In this document: positions 19,403-28,359 of the stretch, one piece after another | How positions within the stretch are numbered: the first letter of the stretch is position 1 | Layout of the letters: every line of letters starts with the position of its first letter | Source of the DNA: Amycolatopsis sacchari | GTDB lineage: Bacteria > Actinomycetota > Actinomycetes > Mycobacteriales > Pseudonocardiaceae | NCBI RefSeq assembly: GCF_900114035.1 | Contig: NZ_FORP01000014.1 | Span: 124,001 to 188,000, forward strand | DNA length: 64,000 bases | Reading direction: 5' to 3' | The notes under the pieces: model-generated | The model's database searches: none | Seen by the model: only the letters and a program-made list of their open reading frames with translations | Told to the model about the DNA's origin: nothing | Position numbers and translations under genes: made by a program

Positions 19403-21091
19403 ATGAGCAGGTTCGTCGACACCCTGGTCGCCACCGCGGCCGGGGGCGGTCAGCAGCGGGGGATGGTCACGGGGGAGCCCAAGGAGCCGGTGCGCCGGAC
19501 GTGGGCCGAGGTCCACGAGCAGGCCAAGCGCCTGACGGGCGGGCTCGTCGAGGGCGGGTTGCGGCCGGGCACGCCGGTCGCGGTGCTGGCGGCGGCGCCG
19601 GCGTTGATCGCGCCGACCGTGCAGGGCGTGTGGCTCGCGGGCGGCAGCGTCACGATGCTGCACCAGCCGACGCCGCGCACCGACCTCGCCGAGTGGGCCG
19701 GGGACACCGTCAAGGTGCTGAACATGATCGGCGCCGGGCTGGTGCTGCTGGGTGAGCCGTTCGACGCGCTCGCGCCGGTGCTGACGGAGCACGACATCGC
19801 GTTCCGGATGATCACCGACCTGCTCGACGCCGAGCCGCTGGCCGAGCCCGTGCCGGTGGGCGAGGACGATCTCGCGCTGCTGCAGCTGACCAGCGGTTCG
19901 ACGGCTGAGCCGAAGGCCGTGCGGATCACCCACGGCAACCTGTACACCAACATCAAGGCGATGGTCGACCGCGCGGAGTTCGTGTTCGACCAGGACATCA
20001 TGGTGTCCTGGCTGCCGACGTTCCACGACATGGGCATGGTCGGGTTCCTCACCGTGCCGATGACGTTCGGCGTCGAGCTGATCAAGATCACGCCGGTCGA
20101 GTTCCTGTCGGGGCCGCTGATCTGGCCCGCGCTGATCAGCAAGTACCGCGCGACGACGACCGCCGCCCCGAACTTCGCGTACGCCATCGTCGGCCGCCGT
20201 CTGGCGAAGGTCGAGGAGGACGACGCGTACGACCTGTCCACGCTGCGCATCGCGCTGAACGGCGCCGAGCCGATCGACGAGACGGCGGTGAAGACGTTCA
20301 CCGACGCGGGCGCGCGGTTCAAGATGCCGCCGGAGTGCGTTTTCCCCGCGTACGGCATGGCCGAGGCGACGCTCGCGGTGTCGTTCGCGCCGCTGTTCAC
20401 CGGGCTGACGCTGGACCACGTCGAGGCGGACGCGCTGGAGGCGGACAACCGGGCGGTCCCGGTGCCGGAGGACGATCCGCGCCGCGGGACCGACGAGGTG
20501 CGGTCGTTCGCCGTGCTCGGCAGGCCGCTGGACGGGCTGGAAGCCGAGATCGTCGACGGTGAGGGGAAGCGGCTGGGCGAGCGGGAGGTCGGGGAGATCC
20601 GGCTGCGCGGCGAGGCGGTGACGCCGGGGTACCTGACGGTCGACGGCCCGGTCCCGACGCAGGACGAGAACGGCTGGCTCGCGACGGGCGATCTCGGGTA
20701 CCTGGTGGACGGGCAGATCGTGATCTGCGGCCGCAAGAAGGACGTCATCATCATGGGCGGCCGCAACATCTACCCCACGGACATCGAACGCGCGGCGACT
20801 TCGGTGTCCGGTGTGCGGGCGGGGAACGCGGTCGCGGTGCGGATCGACGCGGGCACCAGGCGCGAGCGGTTCGCGGTGGTGCTGGAATCGAAGCTCGCCG
20901 GTGACGCGGAGGCGGAGCGCACGCTGGCCAAGGAGGTCGCGGCGCGCGTCCGCGATGCGGTGGACCTGCGCCCGTACGCGGTGGTCGTCCTGCCGACCGG
21001 CAGCCTGCCCAAAACCCCCTCAGGCAAGGTAAAACGCGCCGCGACGGCGGTGCAGTTCGCCGACCGGATCCACCAGTCGGCAGGGCACTGA
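19403..21091 (+). CDS. fatty acyl-AMP ligase / acyl-CoA synthetase (Pks16-like)
   Basis: A 562-residue ANL adenylating enzyme. The P-loop-like LQLTSGSTAEPKAVRITHGN lies near residues 155-175, YGMAEATLAVSF near 316-327, WLATGDLGYLVDGQIVICGRKKDVI near 425-450, and the C-terminal lysine region LPKTPSGKVKR near 533-543. It activates a fatty acid as acyl-AMP, passing it on to CoA or a carrier protein. Its place next to ispE and pth matches Rv1013 (pks16) of M. tuberculosis, an acyl-AMP ligase rather than a polyketide synthase. Start ATG 19403. Confidence 0.88.
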   Translation: MSRFVDTLVATAAGGGQQRGMVTGEPKEPVRRTWAEVHEQAKRLTGGLVEGGLRPGTPVAVLAAAPALIAPTVQGVWLAGGSVTMLHQPTPRTDLAEWAGDTVKVLNMIGAGLVLLGEPFDALAPVLTEHDIAFRMITDLLDAEPLAEPVPVGEDDLALLQLTSGSTAEPKAVRITHGNLYTNIKAMVDRAEFVFDQDIMVSWLPTFHDMGMVGFLTVPMTFGVELIKITPVEFLSGPLIWPALISKYRATTTAAPNFAYAIVGRRLAKVEEDDAYDLSTLRIALNGAEPIDETAVKTFTDAGARFKMPPECVFPAYGMAEATLAVSFAPLFTGLTLDHVEADALEADNRAVPVPEDDPRRGTDEVRSFAVLGRPLDGLEAEIVDGEGKRLGEREVGEIRLRGEAVTPGYLTVDGPVPTQDENGWLATGDLGYLVDGQIVICGRKKDVIIMGGRNIYPTDIERAATSVSGVRAGNAVAVRIDAGTRRERFAVVLESKLAGDAEAERTLAKEVAARVRDAVDLRPYAVVVLPTGSLPKTPSGKVKRAATAVQFADRIHQSAGH

Positions 21092-21104
21092 GCGGAGGGC
21101 TGGC

Positions 21105-21340
21105 GGGGAAGCGCTTTCCGGGGCGGTGGGCGGGCTGGTGAGGTGGCCGGGAAGCGCTTTCCCGCGGCGGCGGAGGGCTGGTGAGGTGGCCGGGAAGGGC
21201 TTTCCCGAGCGGCGGGGGTTGGGTCTCCTGGCCTGGCCGGGCTTCGGCGCGAGGAAGCGCTTTCCAACTCCGGCGGAGACTGGGCTGGGTTGCCCTTTCG
21301 CAGCTCACGATCGCTGCCGCGCTGGGGAAGCGCTTTCCCG
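21105..21340. repeat. dispersed GGGAAGCGCTTTCC repeats, partly in 43-bp tandem units
   Basis: Near-palindromic GGGAAGCGCTTTCC-type motifs start at about 21105, 21148, 21191 (as GGGAAGGGCTTTCCC), 21252 and 21325. The first three are exactly 43 bp apart, and the flanks repeat GGGCTGGTGAGGTGGCCGGG, so two to three 43-bp units are present. A partial copy, AACGCTTCCC, lies near 21460. No gene is supported here. The motif resembles LacI-type operator cores, but there is no LacI gene in the window. Confidence 0.7.
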
Positions 21341-21528
21341 AGGGCTGGCGGCTGAGCTTGCCGGACCCGGGCTGGGGCCCGAGCGAGGGTGAGCGGCGGC
21401 TGTGCGGTCGCCGGTCTGCGGCGGACAGGCGAGGCAAACCCCGCCGCCCACCGGTGAACGCTTCCCGAAGGCACCAACCGAAGCCCCACCGCCCGCACCC
21501 ACCCCCGCCCCGATCCCCAGCCGCACTT

Positions 21529-21610
21529 ACGGCCGATCTGGCGTGTCAAGAGTGGCGAAGCCATCCCGAAGGGACGCCGAAGGCGCTCTTTACGCGCCTC
21601 GATCGGCCGT
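21529..21610. repeat. 82-nt cloverleaf palindromic element
   Basis: A closing stem pairs ACGGCCGATC (21529-21538) with GATCGGCCGT (21601-21610), continues with GGCGTGT/ACGCGCC (21540-21546 with 21592-21598, one G-U) and AAGAG/CTCTT (21548-21552 with 21586-21590). Inside are three abutting 11-nt hairpins, each a 4-bp perfect stem with a GAA loop: TGGC-GAA-GCCA, TCCC-GAA-GGGA and CGCC-GAA-GGCG (21553-21585). No gene is present. It could be a REP-like or miniature mobile element, or a folded RNA. Confidence 0.8.
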
Positions 21611-21639
21611 GAACACTCAAGGATCGGGGCGGGGGTGGG

Positions 21640-22060
21640 GCACCCAAGCAGGGCGGCCACGCCCGGTCACCAGCGCCGACCCCAGCCGCAGTCGCAACGC
21701 CAGCCGAGTCCAGGCCAAGCCCCAGCCGCAGCTCCAGCTCCTGCCGCAGCCCCACCGCAGACACAATCCCAGCCGCAGGCGCAACGCCAGCCGAGCCCGG
21801 GCCCAGAGCCCAGGCCAAGTCGCAAGGCGCCGAGCCCAGCTCCAGCCGCAGCCCAGGCCCCGAGCCCAACCGAACCAGCCCAACCGAACCAGCCCAACCG
21901 AACCAGCCCAGCCCAGCCCCCGAGCCGAGACCCAGCCCCAGGCCCCGAACTCAGCTCCAGCCGCAGCTCCAGACCCAGCCCCCAAGCCGAGAGCCCAACC
22001 CCACCCCCAGACACAAGCAAAGAGGGCGGAACGCCCCAGCGCCCCGCCCCCTGCTCCGCC
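21640..22060. repeat. low-complexity CCAGCCGCAG/CCCAACCGAACCAG tract
   Basis: About 400 bp is dominated by C and A with scattered CCAGCCGCAG words. A 14-bp unit, CCCAACCGAACCAG, occurs three times in perfect tandem at 21865-21906. Open frames across it on either strand encode only Pro/Gln-rich or Gly/Trp/Leu-rich strings and have no ribosome site, so I treat it as non-coding. Confidence 0.6.
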
Positions 22061-22071
22061 TCCTCAAAACC

Positions 22072-22428
22072 TCAGAACTTGCTCAACTCCGCCCCCTGAG
22101 GCGGCGGCGCGGGGGTGTGCACCCCGGGCTCCTCCGCCCCGGTCCGCGCCTTCGGCAGCGGGTGCGCCTGCCCCGTGCGGGCGGCGAGCGTCTCCTCGGC
22201 GCGCTCCAGGAACTCGTCGACCTCGCGTTCGTCGTAGCCGCGCTTGCCCAGCAGCGGCTTGTCGAACATGACGTGGTGCACCTCGGCCGCGGTGAGGTCG
22301 TCCTGGTCCTCGAGGGTCTTCGCGATGCGCCGGACGAACGCGTCGACCTCGTTCTTGGCGTAACCGCGGCGGCCGATCGGCGCGTTGCCGAACTCCACGC
22401 GGTACACGTCTTCGGCGGTAAGGGACAT
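22072..22428 (-). CDS. small DivIVA-domain protein
   Basis: A 118-residue protein with two copies of the DivIVA N-terminal motif: DVYRVEFGNAPIGRRGYAKNEVDAFV (about 6-31) and a second copy from about 46 to 71 containing FDKPLLGKRGYDEREVDEFL. Such motifs target proteins to curved membrane at poles and septa in full-length DivIVA/Wag31. The long coiled coil of Wag31 is absent, so it is an accessory protein, perhaps modulating polar growth. The C-terminal tail is Pro-rich. A GGTGGAG ribosome site precedes ATG 22428. It ends against the gene-free repeat region. Confidence 0.82.
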   Translation of the reverse strand: MSLTAEDVYRVEFGNAPIGRRGYAKNEVDAFVRRIAKTLEDQDDLTAAEVHHVMFDKPLLGKRGYDEREVDEFLERAEETLAARTGQAHPLPKARTGAEEPGVHTPAPPPQGAELSKF

Positions 22429-22564
22429 GAAGAGTTCTCCACCTTCAGCTAGGACGGGACGCTTCCCGCACACAGTCCTAGCCGCGCCACGCCGCGGTCG
22501 GAAGGTTCGACCGGCGCATGAACTCGATGGTGAGAACCAGCCCACGCGTGTGGGTGAAGAGCCG

Positions 22565-23161
22565 CTACCCAGCGTGGAAGGTGTTCTGGGCCGCGACCAG
22601 CCCTTTGCTGATCAGCGCCTCGACCGCGTCAGCACAGCGGTCGACCTCGAACGGGAGCTCCTTGCGCTCGACCGTCGAGAAATCCTTCAGCACGAAATCG
22701 GCGGGGTCCATCCGGCCGGGCGGCCGCCCGATGCCGAAGCGCACCCGGTAGTACTCCTTCGTCCCGAGGGACTTGGTGATCGACCGCAGCCCGTTGTGCC
22801 CGTTGTCGCCGCCGCCGAGCTTCAGCTTCAGGCTGCCGAACGGCAGGTCCAGCTCGTCGTGCACGACGACGACGCCCGCCGGCTCGAGCTTGTAGAACTT
22901 GGCGGTGCCCGCGACGGGCCCGCCGGAGAGGTTCATGAACGAGCGCGGCTTCGCCAGGACGACGCGGCGGCCGGCCAGCCGGCCTTCGACGACCTCCGCG
23001 CCGCCCTTGTGCGCCTTGAACCTGCCGCCCACCCGCGCCGCGAGCTCGTCCAGCACCATGAAACCCACGTTGTGCCGGTTGCCGGCATAACGTGGCCCGG
23101 GGTTGCCGAGACCGACGAGCAGCACCTGCTCGCCGGTCCCGGGCAGCTCGGGGGTGGTCAC
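22565..23161 (-). CDS. pth: peptidyl-tRNA hydrolase
   Basis: A 198-residue enzyme that releases peptides from stalled peptidyl-tRNA. The family's [21 protein letters not shown] stretch starts at residue 14 and contains the catalytic His (about H30); [11 protein letters not shown] and [13 protein letters not shown] follow, with the expected Asn and Asp residues. The GTG start (23159-23161) overlaps the rplY stop as GTGA, so translation is coupled. The rplY-pth pairing is conserved in actinobacteria. Confidence 0.96.
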   Translation of the reverse strand: MTTPELPGTGEQVLLVGLGNPGPRYAGNRHNVGFMVLDELAARVGGRFKAHKGGAEVVEGRLAGRRVVLAKPRSFMNLSGGPVAGTAKFYKLEPAGVVVVHDELDLPFGSLKLKLGGGDNGHNGLRSITKSLGTKEYYRVRFGIGRPPGRMDPADFVLKDFSTVERKELPFEVDRCADAVEALISKGLVAAQNTFHAG

Positions 23162-23754
23162 TCCGCGGCGGCCTCTTCGCCTTCGCCCTCGCCGGCCTCG
23201 TCAGCGGTCTCGGCCTGCGGCTCGGTGACCGCGACGACCAGGGCCTCGGGGTCGGTCAGCAGGGTGGCGCCCGACGGCAGGGTCACCTGCGACGCGGTGA
23301 TCTGGGTGCCGACCTCGGCGCCCTGGATGGAGACCTCGAACTGCTCGGGGATGTGCAGCGCCTCGACCTCGACCGAGATCGTGTCGACGTCCTGGTTGAC
23401 CAGGCCGCCGGGGGCGGGCTCGCCGGTGATGACGACCGGCACGTCGACGGTGACCTTCTCGCCGCGCTTGACCACGAGCAGGTCGACGTGCTCGATGTAG
23501 TTCTTCAGCGGGTGCACGGTGATGGTCTTGGTGAGCGCCAGCTCGGTGTTGTTCTCCACGTCCAGCGTGAGCACGGCGTTGCTGCCGTTCTCGCGGACGA
23601 CGCGGGCGAACTCCAGCGCCGGCAGCGCCAGGTGCCGGGGCTCGGTGCCGTGGCCGTACAGCACGGCGGGGATCTTTCCGGCGCGACGGGTGCGGCGCGC
23701 GGCGCCCTTGCCGAACTCGGTGCGCGGCTCGACGGACAGACGTACCTCGGACAC
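23158..23754 (-). CDS. rplY: 50S ribosomal protein L25/general stress protein Ctc
   Basis: A 198-residue long-form L25 (TL5/Ctc type) that binds 5S rRNA. The N-terminal L25 domain (about 1-90) opens [34 protein letters not shown]. The C-terminal Ctc beta domain (about 95-180) follows, and an acidic Glu/Ala tail ends the protein. I chose GTG 23754 because AAGGAG lies 9 nt upstream; an upstream ATG at 23772 would add six residues. It is first in an rplY-pth operon and is divergent from the lipoprotein gene. Confidence 0.94.
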   Translation of the reverse strand: MSEVRLSVEPRTEFGKGAARRTRRAGKIPAVLYGHGTEPRHLALPALEFARVVRENGSNAVLTLDVENNTELALTKTITVHPLKNYIEHVDLLVVKRGEKVTVDVPVVITGEPAPGGLVNQDVDTISVEVEALHIPEQFEVSIQGAEVGTQITASQVTLPSGATLLTDPEALVVAVTEPQAETADEAGEGEGEEAAAE

Positions 23755-24005
23755 GGTCTTGCACTCCTTCAACGGTGGAACTCGGTCGCACGGGGATCAG
23801 GCGGGTGGTGTCTGCGGCGGCGAGCTTTCCGGAACGTGCACAGCGCGTGGCTCTACTCAAGCCGCCGCGTCGATCACGTCGGGCCCTGGGGGTACCTGGA
23901 GTGCCCGCCTCGCCGAGACAACCTGTTCAGTGTAAGCAACCCCCGGCCGAGGGCTTGCGGTGGGTCGCTGGGCCCAGTAGGAAGCTTGAGTCAGGGGGTG
24001 TCCGA

Positions 24006-25031
24006 ATGTCGCGCTGGACCGTGACCGCCTTTCTCGCTCTCGTCGCGGTGCTGACGCTGGCGGCGTGCGAGGCTTCGCCGTCGGGCGCCGGGCCCGACGT
24101 GCGTGCGGCGGTCGACGGCGCGCTCGGGGCGCTGGCCGACGAGACGGCCGTGACGTACGAGCCGGGCGGGGAAGCCGCGTTCACGGTGACCGGGAACGGG
24201 CTCGTCAGCGGCGTGCTGCCGATCCGGGGCCAGCAGGTCCGGGCGTTGCGCGCAGGGGGCGACCTCTACCTCCGGGCGCCCGCCGCGCACTGGCAGGCGC
24301 AGGGCATGGCGGCCGACCGCGCGATCGAGTACGGCACGCGGTGGGCCCGCTCGGCGCTGGGCTTCGACCCCGGCTGGACGTTCGCCCCGCCGGCGGTGGC
24401 GCGGGCGCTGCGGGCGGCGGTGCCGGACGTCGTGCGGCCGGTGCGGACCACGCTCGCGGACGGGCTCGACGTGTTCGACCTGTCCGGGCTGCGGGTCACG
24501 GCGATCCCGCCGTACCGGGTGGTGAGCTTCGCGTCCGCGTTGCTGGCGCCCGCCGTGGACCAGACCTTCGGGCCGGCGCAGATCGGCGTGCGGCCCGTCC
24601 CCGGTGCCGGTCTCGGCGCGGTGCGACGCGAGTTCGACGACGCCGTGGACAGCCTCGGGCAGCCGTTCGTCGCCGGGCCGGTGGTCACGACGACGGTCAC
24701 CGGGCACACGCTCGACTGCGGCGCGTCCGGCTCCTGCACCGACACCGTGCACGTGGACACCAAGCTGCTGGGGAACGCGCCGAAGGCCTCGGCCAGGCTG
24801 GTGCTCAGGTCGCGGGTGTCCTCGCCGAAGCTCGGCGAGCAGGACTGCGGTCAGGAACTGGTGGCTCCGCTCGACACCGGCACGACGCTGTCGTGCTCGG
24901 TGAAGTTCTCGCTGCCGCGGCTGGGCGGTTCCGCGAAGGTCGCCGCGGCGCCCATGGTCACCGCCGAACCGGTGGCGACCGTCGACCCGGGCGAGCTCAA
25001 GCGCGAGGCCGCGGCCGCACTAGGTCGATGA
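24006..25031 (+). CDS. putative lipoprotein, unknown function
   Basis: A 341-residue secreted lipoprotein. The signal is SRWTVTAFLALVAVLTLAAC with lipid attachment at C21. The first half, with PIRGQQVRALRAGGDLYLRAPAAHW, resembles LppX/LprG-like or LolA-type folds only loosely. The second half has four Cys (DCGASGSC and later DCGQEL, LSCSV) that could form disulfides, and a beta-rich stretch. I do not recognise a named family. In M. tuberculosis the lipoprotein LpqT occupies a similar place between rplY and prs, but on the other strand. Its end overlaps the convergent LLM gene by 35 bp. Confidence 0.75.
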   Translation: MSRWTVTAFLALVAVLTLAACEASPSGAGPDVRAAVDGALGALADETAVTYEPGGEAAFTVTGNGLVSGVLPIRGQQVRALRAGGDLYLRAPAAHWQAQGMAADRAIEYGTRWARSALGFDPGWTFAPPAVARALRAAVPDVVRPVRTTLADGLDVFDLSGLRVTAIPPYRVVSFASALLAPAVDQTFGPAQIGVRPVPGAGLGAVRREFDDAVDSLGQPFVAGPVVTTTVTGHTLDCGASGSCTDTVHVDTKLLGNAPKASARLVLRSRVSSPKLGEQDCGQELVAPLDTGTTLSCSVKFSLPRLGGSAKVAAAPMVTAEPVATVDPGELKREAAAALGR

Positions 25032-25800
25032 CCGGCGCGAACGCCTCCATCGACGGCTCCAGGACCGTGTAGTACGTGAAGCCGTAGCGCTCGCTGCGCG
25101 CGAGCAGCTCCTCCGCCATCCGTTCCGGGCTGCCGGTGAGGACCTGCGGGGCGCCGGCGTAGGGGTGGTCCTCGGGCACGACCCCCTGGATGAGCATGTT
25201 GTACTCCTGCTCCCGCTCGGCCCTGTCCCGCACGAACGCCACGCGCTTCCCGAGCTCGTCGGCGTCCGCCTGCTCGAACGTGCCGGGCGGTTTGCCCGGC
25301 ACCTGCTTGATGCCGGAGAAGCCGACGATGTCGGCGTGCTGGGCGGCCAGCGAGAGCATCCCCTCGCCGTGGCCGCCGATCAGCAGCGGCGGCAGGTCGG
25401 GGACGCGTTCGCGCAGCTGTTCGAGGGTCTTCGCGAGGAACCCGATGCGGATCTTCGAGGGCCACCACGGCAGCCCGGCGTCGTCGAACTCGCTCTTCAT
25501 GTGGCCCGCGCCCACGCCGAGCTCGAACCGGCCGCCGGTCAGCGTGCTGGTGGACTGGATGTCACGCGCCAGCAGCGCCGGGTTGTAGAACGGCACGTTG
25601 AGCACGAACGTCCCGACCCGCATGCGCTCGGTCGCGGCCGCCGCGGCGACCACCGACGGGAACGGCGCCGGCGCGCCGAGGTGGTCGGGGATGGAGATGA
25701 CGTCGTAGCCGAGCTCCTCGGCGCGGCGGCACTTCGCCGCGAACCCCGCGTCCACCGTGCCCAGTGCGATCCCGAACCGGAAGTCCGTGCCGGAAACCAA
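24997..25800 (-). CDS. LLM class F420-dependent oxidoreductase
   Basis: A 267-residue luciferase-like monooxygenase-fold enzyme. FRFGIALGTVDAGFAAKCRRAEELGYDVISIPDHL opens the barrel in separate strands; TERMRVGTFVLNVPF, GRFELGVGAGH and PPLLIGGHGEGML follow, as in actinobacterial F420-dependent members. It probably reduces or oxidises a small molecule with F420. The start is uncertain: TTG 25800 abuts the prs terminator and has no ribosome site, so it may be leaderless or the true start slightly internal. It is convergent with the lipoprotein gene. Confidence 0.88.
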   Translation of the reverse strand: MVSGTDFRFGIALGTVDAGFAAKCRRAEELGYDVISIPDHLGAPAPFPSVVAAAAATERMRVGTFVLNVPFYNPALLARDIQSTSTLTGGRFELGVGAGHMKSEFDDAGLPWWPSKIRIGFLAKTLEQLRERVPDLPPLLIGGHGEGMLSLAAQHADIVGFSGIKQVPGKPPGTFEQADADELGKRVAFVRDRAEREQEYNMLIQGVVPEDHPYAGAPQVLTGSPERMAEELLARSERYGFTYYTVLEPSMEAFAPVIDLVRPRPRA

Positions 25801-25838
25801 CGCGGCGAACGACCGGCGCGCACCGGTCGTTCGCCGCG
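25801..25838 (-). terminator. terminator after prs
   Basis: A perfect 16-bp stem pairs 25801-25816 with 25823-25838 around a 6-nt loop, 10 bp past the prs stop. It abuts the start of the LLM oxidoreductase gene. Confidence 0.8.
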
Positions 25839-25848
25839 GGCGGAAGGC

Positions 25849-26829
25849 TCAGGCGTGGCCGTCGAACAGGCTCGTCACCGAGCCGTCCTCGAACACCTGC
25901 TGGATGGCCTCGGCCAGCATCGGCGCGATGGACAGCACCGTCAGGCCGGGGAACCGCTTCTCCTCGGGGATCGGCAGCGAGTTCGTCACGATGACCTCGC
26001 GCGCCTTGCACTCCGACAGCCGCTCGGTGGCCGGGTCGGACAGGATGCCGTGCGTGGTGGCGATGACGACGTCCGCAGCGCCCTCGGCCAGCAGCGCGTC
26101 ACACGCCTTCACGATCGTGCCACCGGTGTCGATCATGTCGTCGACGAGCACGCACAGCTTGCCCTCGACCTGGCCGACGACGCGGTTGGCGACGGCCTGG
26201 TTGGGCTTGTCGGGGTCGCGGGTCTTGTGGATGAACGCGATCGGCCGGTCGCCCAGCTGCGCCGCCCACTTCTCCGCCAGCCGCACCCGGCCCGAGTCGG
26301 GGGAGACGACCGCGATGTCCGCGTCGCCGTAGGTCTTCTTGATGTGGTCGGCCAGCAGGTTCTGGGCGAACAGGTGGTCCACCGGGCCGTCGAAGAAGCC
26401 CTGGATCTGCGCGGTGTGCAGGTCGACCGTCATGATCCGGTCCGCGCCCGCGGTCTTGAACAGGTCCGCGATCAGCCGCGCCGAGATCGGCTCACGGCCC
26501 TTGTGCTTCTTGTCCTGCCGGGCGTAGGGGTAGAACGGCATGACCACGGTGATCCGCTTGGCGCTCGCGCGCTTGAGCGCGTCCACCATGATCAGCTGCT
26601 CCATCACCCACTCGTTGATGGGCGTGGTGTGGCTCTGGATGACGAAGGCGTCCGTACCGCGCACCGACTCCTCGAACCGCACGAACAGCTCGCCGTTGGC
26701 GAAGGTGTGCGCGGTCTGCGGGGTGATCGTCACGTTGAGGTGCTCGGCGACCTCTTCCGCGAGTTCCCGGTGTGCGCGGCCGGAGAAGAGCATCAGGTTC
26801 TTCTTCGGCGTGCCGGACTTAGGACTCAT
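25849..26829 (-). CDS. prs: ribose-phosphate pyrophosphokinase
   Basis: A 326-residue class I PRPP synthase that makes PRPP from ribose 5-phosphate and ATP for nucleotide, His and Trp synthesis. Key stretches are [18 protein letters not shown] at the N terminus, [18 protein letters not shown] near the middle, [16 protein letters not shown], and the PRPP loop [15 protein letters not shown] 26829 overlaps the glmU stop as ATGA, so glmU and prs are coupled, as in other actinobacteria and in line with shared demand for cell-wall and nucleotide precursors. Confidence 0.97.
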   Translation of the reverse strand: MSPKSGTPKKNLMLFSGRAHRELAEEVAEHLNVTITPQTAHTFANGELFVRFEESVRGTDAFVIQSHTTPINEWVMEQLIMVDALKRASAKRITVVMPFYPYARQDKKHKGREPISARLIADLFKTAGADRIMTVDLHTAQIQGFFDGPVDHLFAQNLLADHIKKTYGDADIAVVSPDSGRVRLAEKWAAQLGDRPIAFIHKTRDPDKPNQAVANRVVGQVEGKLCVLVDDMIDTGGTIVKACDALLAEGAADVVIATTHGILSDPATERLSECKAREVIVTNSLPIPEEKRFPGLTVLSIAPMLAEAIQQVFEDGSVTSLFDGHA

Positions 26830-28298
26830 TCTGACGACTCCCGCTCGGTTTCCGTTTTCCCTTCAGCGGCGAGCGCGGCTTCCGCCGCCTCCGCCGCGGG
26901 CGTGCCCGGCCTGCGCCGGGACACCCAGCCTTCAATGTTGCGCTGCGGTCCGGTGGAGACCGCGAGCGCCCCCGGCGGGACGTTCCGCCTGATCACGGTG
27001 CCGGCCCCGCTGTGGGCGCCGTCACCGACCTCGACCGGGGCGACGAACGTGGTGTCCGAGCCCGTCCGGACGTAGGAACCGATGGTGGTGTGGTGCTTGC
27101 GGACGCCGTCGTAGTTGGCGAACACGCTGGAGGCACCGATGTTGCTGTGCTCGCCGATCGTGGCGTCCCCGACGTAGGTCAGGTGCGGGACCTTCGAGCC
27201 CTTGCCGATGTTCGCCTTCTTGGTCTCGACGAACGTGCCGATCTTGCCCGACTCGCCCAGCACCGTGCCGGGGCGCAGGTAGGCGAAGGGGCCGACGCTG
27301 GCCCGCTCCCCGATCTCCGACTCCGAGCCGTGCGTGCGCACGACGCTCGCGCCCGCGGCGACCTTCACGTCGGTCAGCGTCGTGTCGGGGCCGATCACCG
27401 CGCCCTCGCCGATGCTGGTTTCGCCGTGCAGCTGGACCCCCGGCTCGATCCGCACGTCGCGGGCGAGCGTGACGCCCGCGTCCAGCCACGTGGTCGCCGG
27501 GTCGACGACGGTCACGCCGGACAGCTGCCAGCGGCGCACGATGCGGCGGTTCAGCTCCGCCCCCAGCACCGACAGCTGCACGCGGTCGTTGACGCCCTCG
27601 GTGAGCCACGGGTCGTCGACCACGAGCGCGCCGACCTTGCGGCCGTCGGCGCAGGCATTGGTGAGCACGTCGGTCAGGTACAGCTCGCCCTGCGCGTTGT
27701 CGGTGGACAGCCGCGTCAGCCCGTCGGCCAGCAGCGCCGCGTCGAAGGCGTACACCCCGGAGTTGATCTCGGAGATCTCCAGCTGGTCCTCGGTCGCGTC
27801 GCGCTGCTCGACGATGCCGCGCACGGCCCCGTCCGCGTCGCGGATGATGCGGCCGTAGCCGGTCGGGTCGTCGAGGACGGCCGTCAGCACGGTGATCGCG
27901 TTGCCCTCGTCGCGGTGCTCGGCGAGCAGCGCGGCCAGCGTTTCGGTGTCCAGCAGCGGAACGTCGCCGTAGCTCACCAGCACCGTGCCGGTCAGCTCCG
28001 CCGGCAGCGTGGCCAGCGCGCACGACACGGCGTGCCCGGTGCCCTGCTGGGTCTCCTGCACCGCCGTGGTGATCGGCCGCCCCAGCGCCTTGCCGAGCTG
28101 GTCCAGGTGCGCGGAAACGGCTTCGCGCCCGTGCCCCACCACGACGACGAGGTGCTCGGGGTGCAGCCCGGCCGCGGCCCGCACCGCGTGCTCGACGAGC
28201 GGTCTGCCCGCGATGGGGTGCAGGACCTTCGGGGTGGCGGAACGCATCCGGGTGCCCTCGCCCGCGGCGAGGACCAGTGTGCTCAAGGGGCCGGTCAC
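26826..28298 (-). CDS. glmU: bifunctional GlcNAc-1-P uridyltransferase/GlcN-1-P acetyltransferase
   Basis: A 490-residue enzyme that makes UDP-GlcNAc for peptidoglycan. The N-terminal pyrophosphorylase has [22 protein letters not shown] (about 8-29) and [10 protein letters not shown]. The C-terminal left-handed beta-helix acetyltransferase has [22 protein letters not shown] and [18 protein letters not shown] 28298 is chosen because GGGAG lies 4 nt upstream; the open frame continues upstream without family similarity. A disordered acidic tail closes the protein. It is first in a glmU-prs operon. Confidence 0.96.
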   Translation of the reverse strand: MTGPLSTLVLAAGEGTRMRSATPKVLHPIAGRPLVEHAVRAAAGLHPEHLVVVVGHGREAVSAHLDQLGKALGRPITTAVQETQQGTGHAVSCALATLPAELTGTVLVSYGDVPLLDTETLAALLAEHRDEGNAITVLTAVLDDPTGYGRIIRDADGAVRGIVEQRDATEDQLEISEINSGVYAFDAALLADGLTRLSTDNAQGELYLTDVLTNACADGRKVGALVVDDPWLTEGVNDRVQLSVLGAELNRRIVRRWQLSGVTVVDPATTWLDAGVTLARDVRIEPGVQLHGETSIGEGAVIGPDTTLTDVKVAAGASVVRTHGSESEIGERASVGPFAYLRPGTVLGESGKIGTFVETKKANIGKGSKVPHLTYVGDATIGEHSNIGASSVFANYDGVRKHHTTIGSYVRTGSDTTFVAPVEVGDGAHSGAGTVIRRNVPPGALAVSTGPQRNIEGWVSRRRPGTPAAEAAEAALAAEGKTETERESSE

Positions 28299-28359
28299 GG
28301 CACTCCCAACTGCAGACGGCGTTGCTTCACCGGGGCGCGAGTCCCGGGCCGCTCCGATC

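Noticed and set aside
19403-21091. Polyketide or lipopeptide biosynthetic cluster
   Set aside because: The acyl-AMP ligase stands alone, with no carrier protein, ketosynthase or NRPS nearby, and its place matches the conserved Rv1013 locus.
21402-22271. Pro/Gln-rich open frame on the plus strand, with Gly/Trp/Leu-rich frames opposite
   Set aside because: Low-complexity translation of repeat DNA, with no ribosome site and overlap with the end of the DivIVA gene.
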